Shown here: piece by piece, positions 36,676 through 47,331 of the stretch
Layout: each line of letters begins with the position of its first letter
Numbering within the stretch: position 1 is the first letter of the stretch
Source of the DNA: Lysobacter arenosi
Lineage (GTDB): Bacteria; Pseudomonadota; Gammaproteobacteria; Xanthomonadales; Xanthomonadaceae
Length of the DNA stretch: 64,000 nucleotides
Assembly (NCBI RefSeq): GCF_016613475.2
Contig: NZ_CP071517.1
Coordinates: 1,302,001-1,366,000, forward strand
Direction of reading: 5' to 3'
Notes under the pieces: model-generated
What the model saw: only the letters and a program-made list of their open reading frames with translations
Told to the model about the DNA's origin: nothing
Database searches by the model: none
Program-made: the position numbers and the translations under genes

Positions 36676-39600
36676 TCAATGGTGTGAAGGGGCGACCTGC
36701 ACGGGAGCGAACGTCGAATCCGGCTCGCGCAGCAATGCCTTGCGCACCGCGCGTGCATCATCGGGCTCGAGCTCCGCCAGCATCTCGACTTCTCCGGATA
36801 CCAGGGTCGCCACCGCGATTCCGTCGCGGAATGCGATGCGTGAACCGGCCAGGCGCGGCACCTTGGTTCCGGTGAGCACGGTGCCGAGCAGGTTCAGCGG
36901 GTCGACCGCCGACACGCACACCAGCGCGCCATCGTGAGGCCGTTGCCGCACCTGGCGCATCAGTCCGATCGCCTCGGGCAGCGCGAACTGCTCGCCCGAC
37001 AGCCCGGCGATGAAGCGGCCGCCGCGGATCTCGCCGCGTGCCTCCAGGCGGTGGTAAACCCGCACCAGCTCGCGCCACGGCGGCAACCAGGTCGCTTCGC
37101 GCTCGAGCATGCGCCAGCACACCACGCCGTGGCGCCGCAGCAGGACGCGGGCAATGTGCTCCACGTCTTCCGGATCGCGCTTGTCGCTACCGGGAGGTCG
37201 CCTGATCAACGCCCAGCGGCCGGCATCCTCGATGCCGAACAACGCCGCGCGCCGGCGACGCCCGGTCTGCGCGCCGGGCCGCTTGGACGCCGGCACCAGC
37301 AGCGCGCGCAGGCCCGCGTAGCTGTCGCAATGAATGCGTCCGCGCGCGACCAGTTCGGCCAGAGCGTCTTCCAGTTCCGTACGCAGCAGGTGCGCACCGG
37401 AGACGAGTTCGTCGAAGAACGAGGCACCGTGCTCGGCCAGGTAGTCGAGGACACGCTGCGCGCGCGTGGACATGGCGTCGTCGGCGGCAGCCGGAGGTGC
37501 CAGCCGTGTCCAAGTCGCCGCGTCGCGACGCGGCAGCAGGATGATGGGCGTGCTGCGGACCGGTGTGCTGCCTCGCGCGGCATTGGCCTCGTTGCTGCCA
37601 GCGCGCAGGCGCGTCCACAGCGTCCGACCCGACGTGCACAGGTCGTCGAGCCAGGCGATCGAGTAGTCGCTGACGCGTGCCGGCAGCAGTTCGGTTTCCC
37701 ACGCCGCGGCTGGCGCTTCGTAGCCTTCCAGTTGCGACAGCACGCCGACCAGCGCCTCCGGACCCTGGACGCGGGCAGAGGGAGTGACGCGCTGCCAGTC
37801 GAAGGCGAAGCGCATGAAGTCGCGCGGTGCCAGCGGTTCGATCTCGCGACGCAGGCGTCGCAGGGTGTAACGGTGGATGCGCGCCAGCAAATGCCGTTCG
37901 CACCATTCGTCGACGTCGATGCCGGGGGTGAAGCGCCCCTGCATCACGTAGCCCTCGCTCTGCAGTCTCAGCAGGGTCTGTTCGACGTCGGCACGCGGCA
38001 GCGAGAGGTCATCGGCGAGCACTTGTATCGGCGTCGGTCCGAGTCCGGTCAGGCGCGAACGCAGCAGTTCGACCAGGGCCTCTTCGCGCGTCCACGGCTG
38101 TTGCGCGAATTCGGCCGGCGCCTCGATGGCGGGTTTCAGCACCGCTTGCGGGTGGATCGTCAGCAGCTGCGGCAGTCGTTCGGCGGCGCACCACAGGTCG
38201 CTGCCATCGCCGCTGAGCACGGCGACTCCCGAGCTCAGGGCAATGCCCCCGCGACCCGACGGATCGTGCAGCGCCGTGGCGCGGTGGTCCTTCGCCAGTC
38301 GCGCGAGCCAGTCGGCCCAGCCGTTCTCGCGCACTTCGCGCGCGGTCACCGCGCCCAGGCCCATCAACGCCTCGTGCATCTCGTCGACGCTGCGCACCTG
38401 CGGCCATGCCTCTTCGCGCACCGCCTCGATCGCGGATGCGTCGAGGCGGCCGAGATCGTCGGCGCTCTGCGCATCGGCATAGCGCCGGGTCTGCACGGCC
38501 TCGGTGCGGCGTTCTTCCAGCGGAGCGTCGTCGAGGAAGGAATACGGCCGCGCGTTGAGCACTTCGGCCGCGAATGGCGACGGCGCGCTCAGGTCGCGCG
38601 CGACGATCCTGACCTCGCCCGCCTCCATCGCCCGCAGCAGGCGCAGCCAGCCTTCGACATCCATCGCTTCGTGCAGGCAGTCATGCAGGGTCTGCGCGAC
38701 CAGCGGATGGTCGGGCACCTCGCGCTCGCCGACGAGGTTCTCGGCGCAGGCGACCTGGTCGGGGAACACGGTCGCCAGCAGGTCCTCGGACTTCATCCGC
38801 TGCAACTGCGGCGGCACCTTCTTGCCACCGACGAAGCGCGGCAGCGCAAGCGCGGTCGTGGCGGCCCAGCGCCAGCGCACGCCGAACATCGGCGCGTCGA
38901 GCAGGGCCTGGATCAGCACGTGCTCGGCAGACGAGGAATGCAGATAGCGCGAGACCTCCTCCAGCGGGAAGCTGTGGCTGGTCGACAGCGACAGCACGAT
39001 CGCGTCCTCGGTCGCCGCCGCCTGCAGTTCGAAGTTGAACTGTCGGCAGAAGCGCTTGCGCAGGGCCAGGCCCCAGGCGCGGTTGATGCGACTGCCGTAG
39101 GGGGTATGAATGACAAGCTGGGTGCCGCCGCTTTCGTCGAAGAAGCGTTCCAGCACCAGCGTGTGCTGGCTGGGCATCGCGCCCAGCGCGGCATGGGTGC
39201 TGGCGAGGTACTCGCTGACCTGTTGCGCGGCCGCCGCGGGCAGGCCGAGTTCGTCGCGAAGCCAGGCTTCACTGGTCGCCTGTGCTGGCGTCGCTGCTTG
39301 GCCATCGGCCGGCAGGCTTGCGTCGAGCCGCGACGCCACTTCCTCGCGCAGGCGCGACACCGCGAACGACAATTCGTCGCTGCGACCGGGCGCCTCGCCG
39401 AGCCAGAACGGAATGCTCGGTGGCGCACCCTGCGCATCCTCGACGCGAACCTTGCCCGGCTCCACGCGCAGGATGCGGTAACTGGCATTGCCGAGCTGGA
39501 AGATGTCGCCGGCCATGCTCTCGATGGCGAAGTCTTCGTTGACGCTGCCGATGAACAACGACTCCGGTTCCACCACCACCGCGTAGTCGGCGGTGTCGGG

Positions 39601-41124
39601 AATGGTGCCGCCGGACATCAGCGCGGTCATGCGCCCGCCCTTGCGGCCACGCAGCTTGCGGTTGACGGCATCGCGGTGCAGGTAGCCGGCACGGATGCCG
39701 CGGCGGGTGGTGAAGCCCTCGGCGAGCATGCGCACCACCGCGTCGAAATCCTCGCGCGACAGCTGCGCATACGGCGTGGCGCGACGCGCCCAGTCGTACA
39801 GCGCGTCCTCGTCCCATTCCCGGCAGGACACCTCGGCCACTATCTGCTGGGCAAGCACGTCGAGCGGCGCGTCGGGCATGACGAGCGCGTCCAGCTCGCC
39901 ACGACGCACCGAGTCCAGTAGCGCCGCGCATTCGACCAGTTCATCGCGCGTCTGCGGGAACAACCGGCCCTTGGGCACGCCACCAACATGGTGACCGGAG
40001 CGGCCGACGCGCTGCAGGAATGCGGCAATGGATCGAGGCGAACCCAGCTGGCAGACCAGGTCGACATCGCCGATGTCGATGCCCAGCTCCAGCGATGCCG
40101 TCGCCACCAGCACGCGCAGTTCGCCGCGCTTGAGCTTCTGCTCGGCATCCAGGCGCAGTTCCTTGGCCAGGCTGCCGTGGTGCGCGGCGACCGCATCCTT
40201 GCCCAGGCGCTCGCCGAGGTGACGCGCCGCGCGCTCGGCCATGCGCCGCGTGTTGACGAACACCAGCGTGGTGCGGTGCTGCTCGACCAGGTCGGCCAGG
40301 CGCACGTAGACCTGGTCCCACTGATCGGTCGACATCACCGCGCTGAGCGGAGTCGGCGGCAACTCGAGGGCGAGGTCGCGTTCGCGGGTGTAGCCGATAT
40401 CGACGATCTTGCAGTCGACCTCGTCCCCTTCCCCGCCGACGAGGAATCGTGCGACTGCCTCGATCGGCTTCTGCGTCGCAGACAGTCCGATGCGGGTGAG
40501 ATTGCGCCCGGCCAAGGCCTCCAATCGCTCCAGCGACAGCGCCAGGTGGCTGCCACGCTTGCTCGCGGCCACGGCGTGGATTTCATCGACGATCACACTG
40601 CGGACGGTCGACAGCATCGCGCGGCCGGATTCGGATCCCAGCAGCACGTACAGCGACTCGGGCGTGGTGACCAGGATGTGCGGCGGCTTGCGCCGTGTCA
40701 GCGCGCGCTCGGCCTGCGGGGTGTCGCCGGTTCGAACCGCGGTGCGGATCTCGACGTCGGGCAGGCCCATCGCCTCCAGCTCGGCTCGGATGCCGGCGAG
40801 CGGCGCCTCCAGGTTGATGCGGATGTCGTTCGACAGCGCCTTCAGTGGCGAGATGTAGACGACCACCGTTTCGTCCGGCAATGCGGCGGCCGGCTCGTTG
40901 CCGAACAGCCCGGCGCCGTCTGCGTTCGCCAGGCCCTGACGGATCAGGCCGTCGATCGCGGTCATGAATGCGGTCAGCGTCTTGCCTGAACCGGTCGGCG
41001 CGGCGACCAGGGTGTTGCGCCCGCTGCGGATCGCCGGCCACGCCTGCACCTGCGCCGGGGTCGGCGCAGGAAATGCCTTGGCGAACCAGGAGGCAACGGC
41101 GGGGTGGAAGGCATCCAGGGGCAT
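36676..41124 (-). CDS. lhr: Lhr-family ATP-dependent DNA/RNA helicase
   Basis: Very large superfamily 2 helicase of 1482 residues. Domains in order are: RecA1 with Walker [10 protein letters not shown] (residues 41-49) and DEIH box; RecA2 with [16 protein letters not shown] [13 protein letters not shown] and QRVGRSGH; then the long Lhr C-terminal region with winged-helix and Lhr-specific domains. It is implicated in repair of mitomycin or oxidative DNA damage in other bacteria. The ATG at 41124 begins the conserved part; the in-frame start at 41238 overlaps the sirtuin. It is divergent from the sirtuin gene across about 100 bp. Confidence 0.95.
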   Translation of the reverse strand: MPLDAFHPAVASWFAKAFPAPTPAQVQAWPAIRSGRNTLVAAPTGSGKTLTAFMTAIDGLIRQGLANADGAGLFGNEPAAALPDETVVVYISPLKALSNDIRINLEAPLAGIRAELEAMGLPDVEIRTAVRTGDTPQAERALTRRKPPHILVTTPESLYVLLGSESGRAMLSTVRSVIVDEIHAVAASKRGSHLALSLERLEALAGRNLTRIGLSATQKPIEAVARFLVGGEGDEVDCKIVDIGYTRERDLALELPPTPLSAVMSTDQWDQVYVRLADLVEQHRTTLVFVNTRRMAERAARHLGERLGKDAVAAHHGSLAKELRLDAEQKLKRGELRVLVATASLELGIDIGDVDLVCQLGSPRSIAAFLQRVGRSGHHVGGVPKGRLFPQTRDELVECAALLDSVRRGELDALVMPDAPLDVLAQQIVAEVSCREWDEDALYDWARRATPYAQLSREDFDAVVRMLAEGFTTRRGIRAGYLHRDAVNRKLRGRKGGRMTALMSGGTIPDTADYAVVVEPESLFIGSVNEDFAIESMAGDIFQLGNASYRILRVEPGKVRVEDAQGAPPSIPFWLGEAPGRSDELSFAVSRLREEVASRLDASLPADGQAATPAQATSEAWLRDELGLPAAAAQQVSEYLASTHAALGAMPSQHTLVLERFFDESGGTQLVIHTPYGSRINRAWGLALRKRFCRQFNFELQAAATEDAIVLSLSTSHSFPLEEVSRYLHSSSAEHVLIQALLDAPMFGVRWRWAATTALALPRFVGGKKVPPQLQRMKSEDLLATVFPDQVACAENLVGEREVPDHPLVAQTLHDCLHEAMDVEGWLRLLRAMEAGEVRIVARDLSAPSPFAAEVLNARPYSFLDDAPLEERRTEAVQTRRYADAQSADDLGRLDASAIEAVREEAWPQVRSVDEMHEALMGLGAVTAREVRENGWADWLARLAKDHRATALHDPSGRGGIALSSGVAVLSGDGSDLWCAAERLPQLLTIHPQAVLKPAIEAPAEFAQQPWTREEALVELLRSRLTGLGPTPIQVLADDLSLPRADVEQTLLRLQSEGYVMQGRFTPGIDVDEWCERHLLARIHRYTLRRLRREIEPLAPRDFMRFAFDWQRVTPSARVQGPEALVGVLSQLEGYEAPAAAWETELLPARVSDYSIAWLDDLCTSGRTLWTRLRAGSNEANAARGSTPVRSTPIILLPRRDAATWTRLAPPAAADDAMSTRAQRVLDYLAEHGASFFDELVSGAHLLRTELEDALAELVARGRIHCDSYAGLRALLVPASKRPGAQTGRRRRAALFGIEDAGRWALIRRPPGSDKRDPEDVEHIARVLLRRHGVVCWRMLEREATWLPPWRELVRVYHRLEARGEIRGGRFIAGLSGEQFALPEAIGLMRQVRQRPHDGALVCVSAVDPLNLLGTVLTGTKVPRLAGSRIAFRDGIAVATLVSGEVEMLAELEPDDARAVRKALLREPDSTFAPVQVAPSHH

Positions 41125-41225
41125 GACGGAATCCTGTCGCAGGGCCGTCTCAATCCATGAGACGACGTTCAGGTTGGCAGGCCAGAAAACGAGGTGAACA
41201 ACGCGGTGAATGAGAAGATGGGGGC

Positions 41226-42074
41226 ATGTCCGCAGCACCCAATAACCTCTCCCCTGCGCCCCATGAGGCCGCCGACCGCCTGCGTGAATGGCTGCGTCCG
41301 CACCAGCGTGTGTTCGTGCTCACCGGCGCCGGTTGCAGCACCGATTCGGGCATCCCCGACTACCGCGATGGCGACGGCCAGTGGAAACGCACGCCACCGG
41401 TCACCTACCAGGCGTTCACGGCCGAGCCGCTGGTCAACGCCCGCTACTGGGCGCGTAGTTTCATCGGCTGGCCGCGCATCGCGCAGGCCCGGCCCAATGC
41501 CGCCCATCTCGCGCTCGCGGGTTGGGAGCAGCAAGGGCGACTGACGACCCTGCTCACCCAGAATGTCGACGGCCTGCATCAGCGCGCCGGCAGCCGCGAC
41601 GTCATCGATCTGCATGGGCGGCTCGACGACGTGGTCTGCCTGGCCTGCGGCGATCGCCAGCCGCGCGCGGCGATGCAGGAGCGACTGGCCGCACTGAATC
41701 CCGATTGGCTCGGTCTCGACGCCGGGACCGCACCGGATGGAGATGCCGATCTCGACGGCCACGACTTCAGCGCGTTCCGCGTGCCGCCTTGTGCGCGCTG
41801 CGGGGGGATGCTCAAGCCCGACGTGGTGTTCTTCGGCGAGAACGTGCCGCGTCCGCGCTACCTGCAGGCGCAGGAGGCGCTGCAGGCATCCGATGCGGTG
41901 CTGGTGGTGGGTTCGTCTTTAATGGTCTATTCGGGCTTCCGCTTCGTGCGCAGCGCGCACGAGGCCGGGATGCCGATTGCGATCGTCAATCGCGGAAGGA
42001 CGCGTGCCGACGAACTGGCCGGGCTAAAGCTCGAAGCCGATGCCGGCGCGGTGCTGTCGGCGGCAATGAGCTGA
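41226..42074 (+). CDS. NAD-dependent protein deacylase, sirtuin
   Basis: Sir2-family enzyme of 282 residues. The NAD-binding [14 protein letters not shown] starts at residue 34, [12 protein letters not shown] is at 111-122 and catalytic His130 is in DLHGR. Zinc cysteines are visible at 138, 141, 189 and 192. It deacylates lysines on metabolic enzymes. No cobB-specific residues were checked. The gene runs divergently from lhr and converges with the permease. The substrate class is unknown. Confidence 0.93.
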   Translation: MSAAPNNLSPAPHEAADRLREWLRPHQRVFVLTGAGCSTDSGIPDYRDGDGQWKRTPPVTYQAFTAEPLVNARYWARSFIGWPRIAQARPNAAHLALAGWEQQGRLTTLLTQNVDGLHQRAGSRDVIDLHGRLDDVVCLACGDRQPRAAMQERLAALNPDWLGLDAGTAPDGDADLDGHDFSAFRVPPCARCGGMLKPDVVFFGENVPRPRYLQAQEALQASDAVLVVGSSLMVYSGFRFVRSAHEAGMPIAIVNRGRTRADELAGLKLEADAGAVLSAAMS

Positions 42075-42131
42075 CATTTCGAGGCAGATCTGACGCGACG
42101 GGCGTTGCAACGCCCGTCGCATCCGGGTGGA

Positions 42132-43553
42132 TCAGGCTTCCTTGCCGACAGCCAGCAGGCTGTGCTTGCGGCCGTAGATCAGATAGGCAACCACGCCAAT
42201 CACGTTCCACACCAGGAACCACAGCTGCGTGCGATGCGGCAGGCTCCAGAACAGGTACAGGCAGCCGAAGATCGCGATCGGTCCGACCACCCATGCCAGC
42301 GGCGTGCGGAACAGGCGCTTGCGCTCCGGGTCGCGCTTGCGCAGCACCAGCAGGCACACCGCAACCGCGATGAACGCTGCCAGCGTGCCGGCGTTGGCCA
42401 GCGCGGCGATCTCGTCCAGTCGCGCCACGCCGGCCAGCGCCGCCACCAGGGTCGCGGTGAACAGCGTGGTGGCGATCGGCGTGCCAGTGCGCGGGCTGAC
42501 CTTCGACAGGCCACGCGGCAACAGGCCGTCGCGCGACATCACGAAGAAGATGCGGCTCTGGCCGTACAGGAATGCCAGCAGCACCGTCGGCAATGCGATC
42601 ACGGCGGCGGCGGCAATGACCGTGGCCGCCTTGCCCTGCCCCAGTTCGCGCAGGATCAGCGCCAGCGGCTCGGGGCTGTTGCCGAACACGGTGTAGCTCA
42701 GCGCGCCGACGGCGGCCAGGGCCACGACCATGTAGATCAGAGTGCAACCGACCATCGAACCGACGATGCCGATCGACAGGTCGCGGCCGGGATTCTTGGT
42801 TTCCTCGGCCGCCGTGGAGATCGCATCGAACCCGTAGAAGGCGAAGAAGATGATCGCCGCCGCGGCCATCACGCCGCGCTCCACTCCGTCCGCGCCCATC
42901 GACTTGGCGAAGCCGTACGGCATGAAGGGCTGGGTGTTGGCGACATCGAAATGCGGCAGGGCGATGGCGACGAAGATGCCAAGCGCGATGATCTTCAGCA
43001 CCACCAGGACCGCATTGAGCGTGGCGCTCTCGCGCGTGCCCGCCATCAGCAGGCCGGCCACGACGAAGACGATGCCTACCGCGGGCAGGTTGATCAGGCC
43101 GCCCGCGTGCGGGCCAGCGGTCAACCACAACGGCAGGTCCACCCCGAGTCCCTTGAGGAAGCCCACGGCGTAGCCGGACCAGCCGACCGCGACCGTGCTC
43201 ACCACCAGCGAGTACTCCAGGATCAGGCTCCAGCCCACCACCCAGGCAATCGCCTCGCCCAGCACGATGTAGCTGTAGGTATAGGCGCTGCCGGCGGCCG
43301 GCATCATGGTCGCCATTTCGGCGTAGGCCAGGGCCGCGCAGGCGCAGACGATGCCTGCGACGAGGAACGACAGCAGCACCGCGGGTCCGGCGAGATTGGC
43401 GCCGACGCCGATCAGGGTGTAGATGCCGGTGCCGACGATGGCGCCGATGCCCAGCGCGATCAGGTGCGGCCAGCTCAGGGTTGGCACCAGGCGGCGCCCT
43501 TCCTCGTGGACCGTGACCCGGTCGATGTCCTTGCGCCGGAACCAAGTCTGCAT
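42132..43553 (-). CDS. APC-superfamily amino-acid permease
   Basis: Inner-membrane transporter of 473 residues with about 12 predicted membrane helices. The first helix has the APC mark GIGAIVGTGIY (residues 35-45). Such cationic-amino-acid-type (CAT/YfnA) permeases exchange or take up amino acids with protons; the substrate cannot be read from sequence. The start at 43553 has GAGGG upstream. An in-frame reading further upstream to 44714 is antisense to other genes and rejected. It lies 179 bp after the cyclopropane synthase gene on the same strand. Confidence 0.92.
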   Translation of the reverse strand: MQTWFRRKDIDRVTVHEEGRRLVPTLSWPHLIALGIGAIVGTGIYTLIGVGANLAGPAVLLSFLVAGIVCACAALAYAEMATMMPAAGSAYTYSYIVLGEAIAWVVGWSLILEYSLVVSTVAVGWSGYAVGFLKGLGVDLPLWLTAGPHAGGLINLPAVGIVFVVAGLLMAGTRESATLNAVLVVLKIIALGIFVAIALPHFDVANTQPFMPYGFAKSMGADGVERGVMAAAAIIFFAFYGFDAISTAAEETKNPGRDLSIGIVGSMVGCTLIYMVVALAAVGALSYTVFGNSPEPLALILRELGQGKAATVIAAAAVIALPTVLLAFLYGQSRIFFVMSRDGLLPRGLSKVSPRTGTPIATTLFTATLVAALAGVARLDEIAALANAGTLAAFIAVAVCLLVLRKRDPERKRLFRTPLAWVVGPIAIFGCLYLFWSLPHRTQLWFLVWNVIGVVAYLIYGRKHSLLAVGKEA

Positions 43554-43732
43554 AGAACCCTCTGTCGAGCTGGCGAAATGGACGCACATAGTGGGGCAAA
43601 GCCGGCGGCGATGCGATGTGCACTGCAGCTTGCAAGGGACGAGGGGTTGTTGTGTGGGCCGCCGGGCAGCAATTGCTGCAGCGGCCCCTGCCGCCGGGCG
43701 GCAAGGTGTGGAGCGTCGGGAGTATCCGGCCG

Positions 43733-44875
43733 TCAGCGTGGAGCGATGTAGCCGCCCGGCACGCCCCTGGGCGACAGCACCAGTTGCCAAAGCTGCGTGT
43801 GGCGGCTGCGGAAGCTGGCCATCGAGGCCGACAGATAGAACCGCCACATGCGCTGGAAGCGCTCGTCGTAGTGGGCCGGCAATTGCCCCCAGGCACGCTC
43901 GACGTTGTCGAGCCACGCCTGCAGGGTCAGCTCGTAGTCGGCACCGAAGTTGTGCCAGTCCTCCATCACGAACAGGCCTTCGCAGCTGGTCGAGATCTGC
44001 GCGGCCGAAGGCAGCATCGAGTTGGGGAAGATGTAACGCGCGATCCAGGGGTCGGTGACACGCACCGAAACGTTGGTGCCGATCGTATGCAGCAGGAACA
44101 ACCCGTCTTCGGCCAGCGAACGCCGTGCCACTTCGAAGTAGGTCCGGTAGTTCTTGACCCCGACGTGCTCGAACATGCCGATCGAGAGGATCGCATCGAA
44201 TCGCTCGTCGCCCTCGCCTGCCCCCACTTCGCGGTAGTCCTGCAGCCGGATCTCGATCGGCAGCCCGGCGCACAACTCGCGTGCATAGGCAGCCTGCTCC
44301 CGCGACACGGTGATGCCGACGCCGCTGATGCCGTAGCGCTCGGCGGCGAACTTCAGCGCCTCGCCCCAGCCGCAGCCGATGTCGAGCACGCGCATGCCGG
44401 GCTTGAGGTTGAGCTTGCGGCAGACCAGGTCGAGCTTCGCCTCCTGCGCCGCGTCCAGGTCGTGCAGGCGCGCACCGTCGCGGTCGCGCCAGTAGGCACA
44501 GCTGTAGACCATGTGCCGGCCGAGCATGGCGCGATACAGGTCGTTGCCCAGGTCGTAATGGCGTTCGCCGACGACGAAGCTGCGGCGTCGGCTCTGCAGG
44601 TTGGTCAGATAGGCCTTCACGCCGTCGGCCCACGCCTTCCAGCCGCGCACACGGCGGTCGAGGTCGGCACTGATGACCTTGTACAGGAAGCCATCCAGCG
44701 ACGCCGCCCGCCACCAGCCGTCCATGTAGGACTCACCCAGCCCGAGCGAACCCTCGACCAGGACGCGGGCGAAAAAGCGGTCGTCCTCGATCTGGACGTC
44801 CCACGGACGATTGCCGCCGACCCGGACGTCGGCCAGCGACAGCAACTGCTCTACCCGACTGCGCAATGCGGACAT
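43733..44875 (-). CDS. cfa: Cyclopropane-fatty-acyl-phospholipid synthase
   Basis: S-adenosylmethionine-dependent enzyme of 380 residues that cyclopropanates unsaturated phospholipid acyl chains in the membrane, a stress and stationary-phase change. The SAM-binding motif VLDIGCGWG is at residues 163-171, preceded by the ERHYDLGNDLY signature and followed by GITVSREQ and the catalytic-domain block SIGMFEHVG. The chain end is intact. A tandem repeat lies upstream, so any promoter is within 44876-44980 or the repeat itself. Confidence 0.95.
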   Translation of the reverse strand: MSALRSRVEQLLSLADVRVGGNRPWDVQIEDDRFFARVLVEGSLGLGESYMDGWWRAASLDGFLYKVISADLDRRVRGWKAWADGVKAYLTNLQSRRRSFVVGERHYDLGNDLYRAMLGRHMVYSCAYWRDRDGARLHDLDAAQEAKLDLVCRKLNLKPGMRVLDIGCGWGEALKFAAERYGISGVGITVSREQAAYARELCAGLPIEIRLQDYREVGAGEGDERFDAILSIGMFEHVGVKNYRTYFEVARRSLAEDGLFLLHTIGTNVSVRVTDPWIARYIFPNSMLPSAAQISTSCEGLFVMEDWHNFGADYELTLQAWLDNVERAWGQLPAHYDERFQRMWRFYLSASMASFRSRHTQLWQLVLSPRGVPGGYIAPR

Positions 44876-44949
44876 GGCGACCTCGGCTATGCGTCTGGCC
44901 CCCCTCGGGCCTGGCCCCCGCGCACCTGGCGGGCATCCCGATCCTATCG

Positions 44950-45067
44950 CGATGCCGCGAAAGACGGCATCAACTTCCGTCGTGCTGCCGCCAAGGCGGC
45001 ATTAACCTCTGCCGTGCTGCCGCCAAGGCGGCATTAACCTCTGCAGTGCTGCCGCCAAGGCGGCATC
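44950..45067. repeat. 32-bp tandem repeat, about 3.7 copies
   Basis: Two identical 32-bp units at 44981-45012 and 45013-45044 carry the small palindrome GCCGCCAAGGCGGC followed by ATTAACCTCTGC. A third, partial copy (45045-45067) runs to the stop of the DUF3298 lipoprotein gene at 45066. A diverged copy lies at 44950-44980. This is a candidate variable-number repeat between the cfa start and the lipoprotein 3' end. Confidence 0.85.
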
Positions 45068-45902
45068 AGCCCCCGCTAAACAGCGTCCGGTACTCGGGGG
45101 CCACGAACGGCAGCAGCACGTCGGCGGGCACTTCCACCGTCTGGGTGCCATCGGAATACGGGCCCACCTGGTACGGCGCGAACACGAAGCGCAGGCCGCC
45201 CAGCTTGCCGTCGGGCGCGGCCATCGGCTCGAACAGGGCGAAGTCGGTGGGCGCCGGCTCGGTGCCGTCGTCGATCATGCGCGAGGCGTTCTTGACCACC
45301 TCGGCACGCTCCTCGGCCGGCAGGTCATCAGCGTCGACGCGCTGCGACAGCGCCGAATGCAGCTGCTCGCGGACGTAACCGGAAATCGCCGCCCAGCCCT
45401 TGTCGTCGCGCACCAGTTCGCGCGCGGTGAGCAGGCGCTGCTGCTGCGGCAGCCAGACGAAACGCGCGATCAGCGGCGCACCGTGGGCGCCGCCGGTGTA
45501 GCTGCTGCCGTCGGCAGCGACCGCGACCACGCTGGGGGTGTTCATCAGCTCGGTGAAACTGAGCGAGAGGTCGTAGGGTGCGCTGGTCGCACCGCCCGGC
45601 TGGCTGCGGGACTTCGCCGCCTCGATCAGGTCGGCACGCGCGGCATCGGCGAACTTCTTCAGTTCGGCCGCAAGCGCCGGGTGCTGCCCGGCCGGGACCT
45701 GGTAACTGATGCCGATGATGTAGTCCGGCGTCGACTCCGATACGTCCTTGAGTTCGACCGCCACAGGCACGTCGGCAGCCGTGGCCGGCGTGGCTGGCGC
45801 AGTCGTGGTGGTCGTGGTTGCCGGCGCCGCCGGCTCGCCTTCGCGCTTGCAGCCTGCCAGCACCGCCAGGCCAAGCAACGACAGCATGAGCAGTTGCTTC
45901 AT
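45066..45902 (-). CDS. DUF4163/DUF3298 domain lipoprotein
   Basis: Lipoprotein of 278 residues. The signal ends in lipobox LAGC (Cys18), followed by a long Thr/Ala-rich linker. A DUF4163-like N-terminal domain and a C-terminal DUF3298 with GGAHGAP and a late FVAPEYR complete it. Relatives such as RsiV bind lysozyme or peptidoglycan fragments, but no anti-sigma partner is near. Envelope function is inferred. Its stop lies in the tandem repeat. Confidence 0.85.
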   Translation of the reverse strand: MKQLLMLSLLGLAVLAGCKREGEPAAPATTTTTTAPATPATAADVPVAVELKDVSESTPDYIIGISYQVPAGQHPALAAELKKFADAARADLIEAAKSRSQPGGATSAPYDLSLSFTELMNTPSVVAVAADGSSYTGGAHGAPLIARFVWLPQQQRLLTARELVRDDKGWAAISGYVREQLHSALSQRVDADDLPAEERAEVVKNASRMIDDGTEPAPTDFALFEPMAAPDGKLGGLRFVFAPYQVGPYSDGTQTVEVPADVLLPFVAPEYRTLFSGG

Positions 45903-46142
45903 GGGCCATCCCTTGTCGATGCGCGCAAGGTTAGCGGCGACGACGTGATGCCCGTATGCACGCACGGCGCGACGCGCGGAGGGCCGCCTCGTTGGCGTCG
46001 GGGCTGGTTCGGATCGGGACATGGGCAGATCGGACTTCGGCAACGGCACGGACACTTCACCAGGCTGGACTACTTCCGCTGAAACGTTTGCCGGTGCCCG
46101 CTTCCCCACTTTGCATTGCAAGGCGTTGCGGCGGGTGTCGAA

Positions 46143-46901
46143 TTACCACTGCGTCCGTTGCGGCAACAGCCCCTGCAGCTCGGCGTCGGTCAGGTTGCGC
46201 CACTGGCCGGGCTTGAGGTGGCCGAGCTTGACGTTGCCGATGCGCACGCGCAGCAGCTGTTTCACGCGCATGCCGAAGTGCGCCGCCATCAGGCGGATCT
46301 GCCGGTTGAGGCCCTGCACCAGGACGATGCGGAAACCGAACTTGCCCAGCTTGCCGGTCCGGCAGGGCAGCGTCATCTGGCCGTGGACCGGCACGCCACG
46401 CGCCATCGCGCGCACGAACTCGTCGGTCACGGCGTGGTTCACCACCACCAGGTATTCCTTCTCCAGCTTGTTCTCGGCGCGCAGGATCTCGTTGACGATG
46501 TCGCCGTTGCTGGTCAGCAGGATCAGGCCCTCGGAGTCCTTGTCGAGCCGGCCGATCGGAAAGATGCGGTGCTGGTGGCCGACGAAGTCGACGATGTTGC
46601 CCTTGACCCCGGCCTCGGTGGTGCTGGTGACGCCGACCGGCTTGTTGAGGGCGATGTAGACGTGCTGGCGCTTGCCCTTGCTGGCCTGGCGCACCTTCAG
46701 CGGCTGGCCGTCGACCAGGACCTGATCGCCGTCACCGACCTCGGCGCCGATCCGCGCGCGCACTCCGTTGACGGTGACCCGCCCCTCGGCGATGAGGTTG
46801 TCGGCTTCGCGACGCGAGCAGAAGCCGGTGTCGCTGATGTGCTTGTTCAGGCGCATGCGGGCAGGCGCCAGGGGCGCGGCAGTCGGGGGATGGGCGCGCA
46901 T
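46143..46901 (-). CDS. rluF: 23S rRNA pseudouridine(2604) synthase RluF-like
   Basis: Pseudouridine synthase of 252 residues. An N-terminal S4 domain (RLNKHISDTGFCSRREAD) is followed by the RsuA/RluB/E/F catalytic core with IGRLDKDSEGL (catalytic Asp120). The pairing of ALNKPVGVTSTTEAGVKG with VQGLNRQIRLMAAHFGM is RluF-like. The long basic C-terminal tail of the E. coli protein is missing. The start is uncertain: 46901, 46856 and 46946 are all in frame, with no clear ribosome-binding site. Confidence 0.85.
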   Translation of the reverse strand: MRAHPPTAAPLAPARMRLNKHISDTGFCSRREADNLIAEGRVTVNGVRARIGAEVGDGDQVLVDGQPLKVRQASKGKRQHVYIALNKPVGVTSTTEAGVKGNIVDFVGHQHRIFPIGRLDKDSEGLILLTSNGDIVNEILRAENKLEKEYLVVVNHAVTDEFVRAMARGVPVHGQMTLPCRTGKLGKFGFRIVLVQGLNRQIRLMAAHFGMRVKQLLRVRIGNVKLGHLKPGQWRNLTDAELQGLLPQRTQW

Positions 46902-46988
46902 GCTGTCATACATGAGCGCGGGGGGACAGCGCCGCGACCCGGCCAATCACTGCGGCCGGCCTGGACGCTGCCGCCGGCCGGTTCCGGG

Positions 46989-47267
46989 TCAGGCCAGCAG
47001 CTGGTTGTACTCGGGATGGCGTTCCACCCAGGCCGCGGCGTAGGAGCACTGCGGATGGACGTGCCAGCCCTGCGCCTTGGCGAACTCGAACGCCTCGCGG
47101 ACCAGTTCGCCGGCAATGCCACGGCCGCCGATCGCCTCGGGCACGCCGGTGTGGGTGATCACCATCTTGCTGCCTTCGCGGTAGTACTCCAGGCGGGCAT
47201 CGACGCCATCGACGGTGGTCATGAACGCGCCGATTACCGGGTCATGCTGGATCTGGTGCTGGGTCAT
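46989..47267 (-). CDS. Small GNAT-like acetyltransferase (COG2388 type)
   Basis: Protein of 92 residues containing only the core of a GNAT fold: GVDARLEYYREG, HTGVPEAIGGRGIAGELV (the acetyl-CoA loop) and HPQCSYAAAWVERHPEY. This YjdJ/NATD1-type family is usually about this length, so it is not truncated. The substrate is unknown. The GGRGIAG loop is good evidence. The upstream extension to 47417 is rejected because the ATG at 47267 begins the fold. Confidence 0.85.
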   Translation of the reverse strand: MTQHQIQHDPVIGAFMTTVDGVDARLEYYREGSKMVITHTGVPEAIGGRGIAGELVREAFEFAKAQGWHVHPQCSYAAAWVERHPEYNQLLA

Positions 47268-47331
47268 GGGGCCCTCTCGGTCTGGAGTCGGGTGCACGGT
47301 GCGTGCGCCCTGACTTGTAGGCAACGGTAGC

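Noticed and set aside
36934..39921. 995-aa plus-strand frame inside lhr
   Set aside because: Antisense to an intact helicase; same composition artefact.
44950..45067. CRISPR array
   Set aside because: Units are head-to-tail without unique spacers and the third copy ends in a coding stop; no cas genes.
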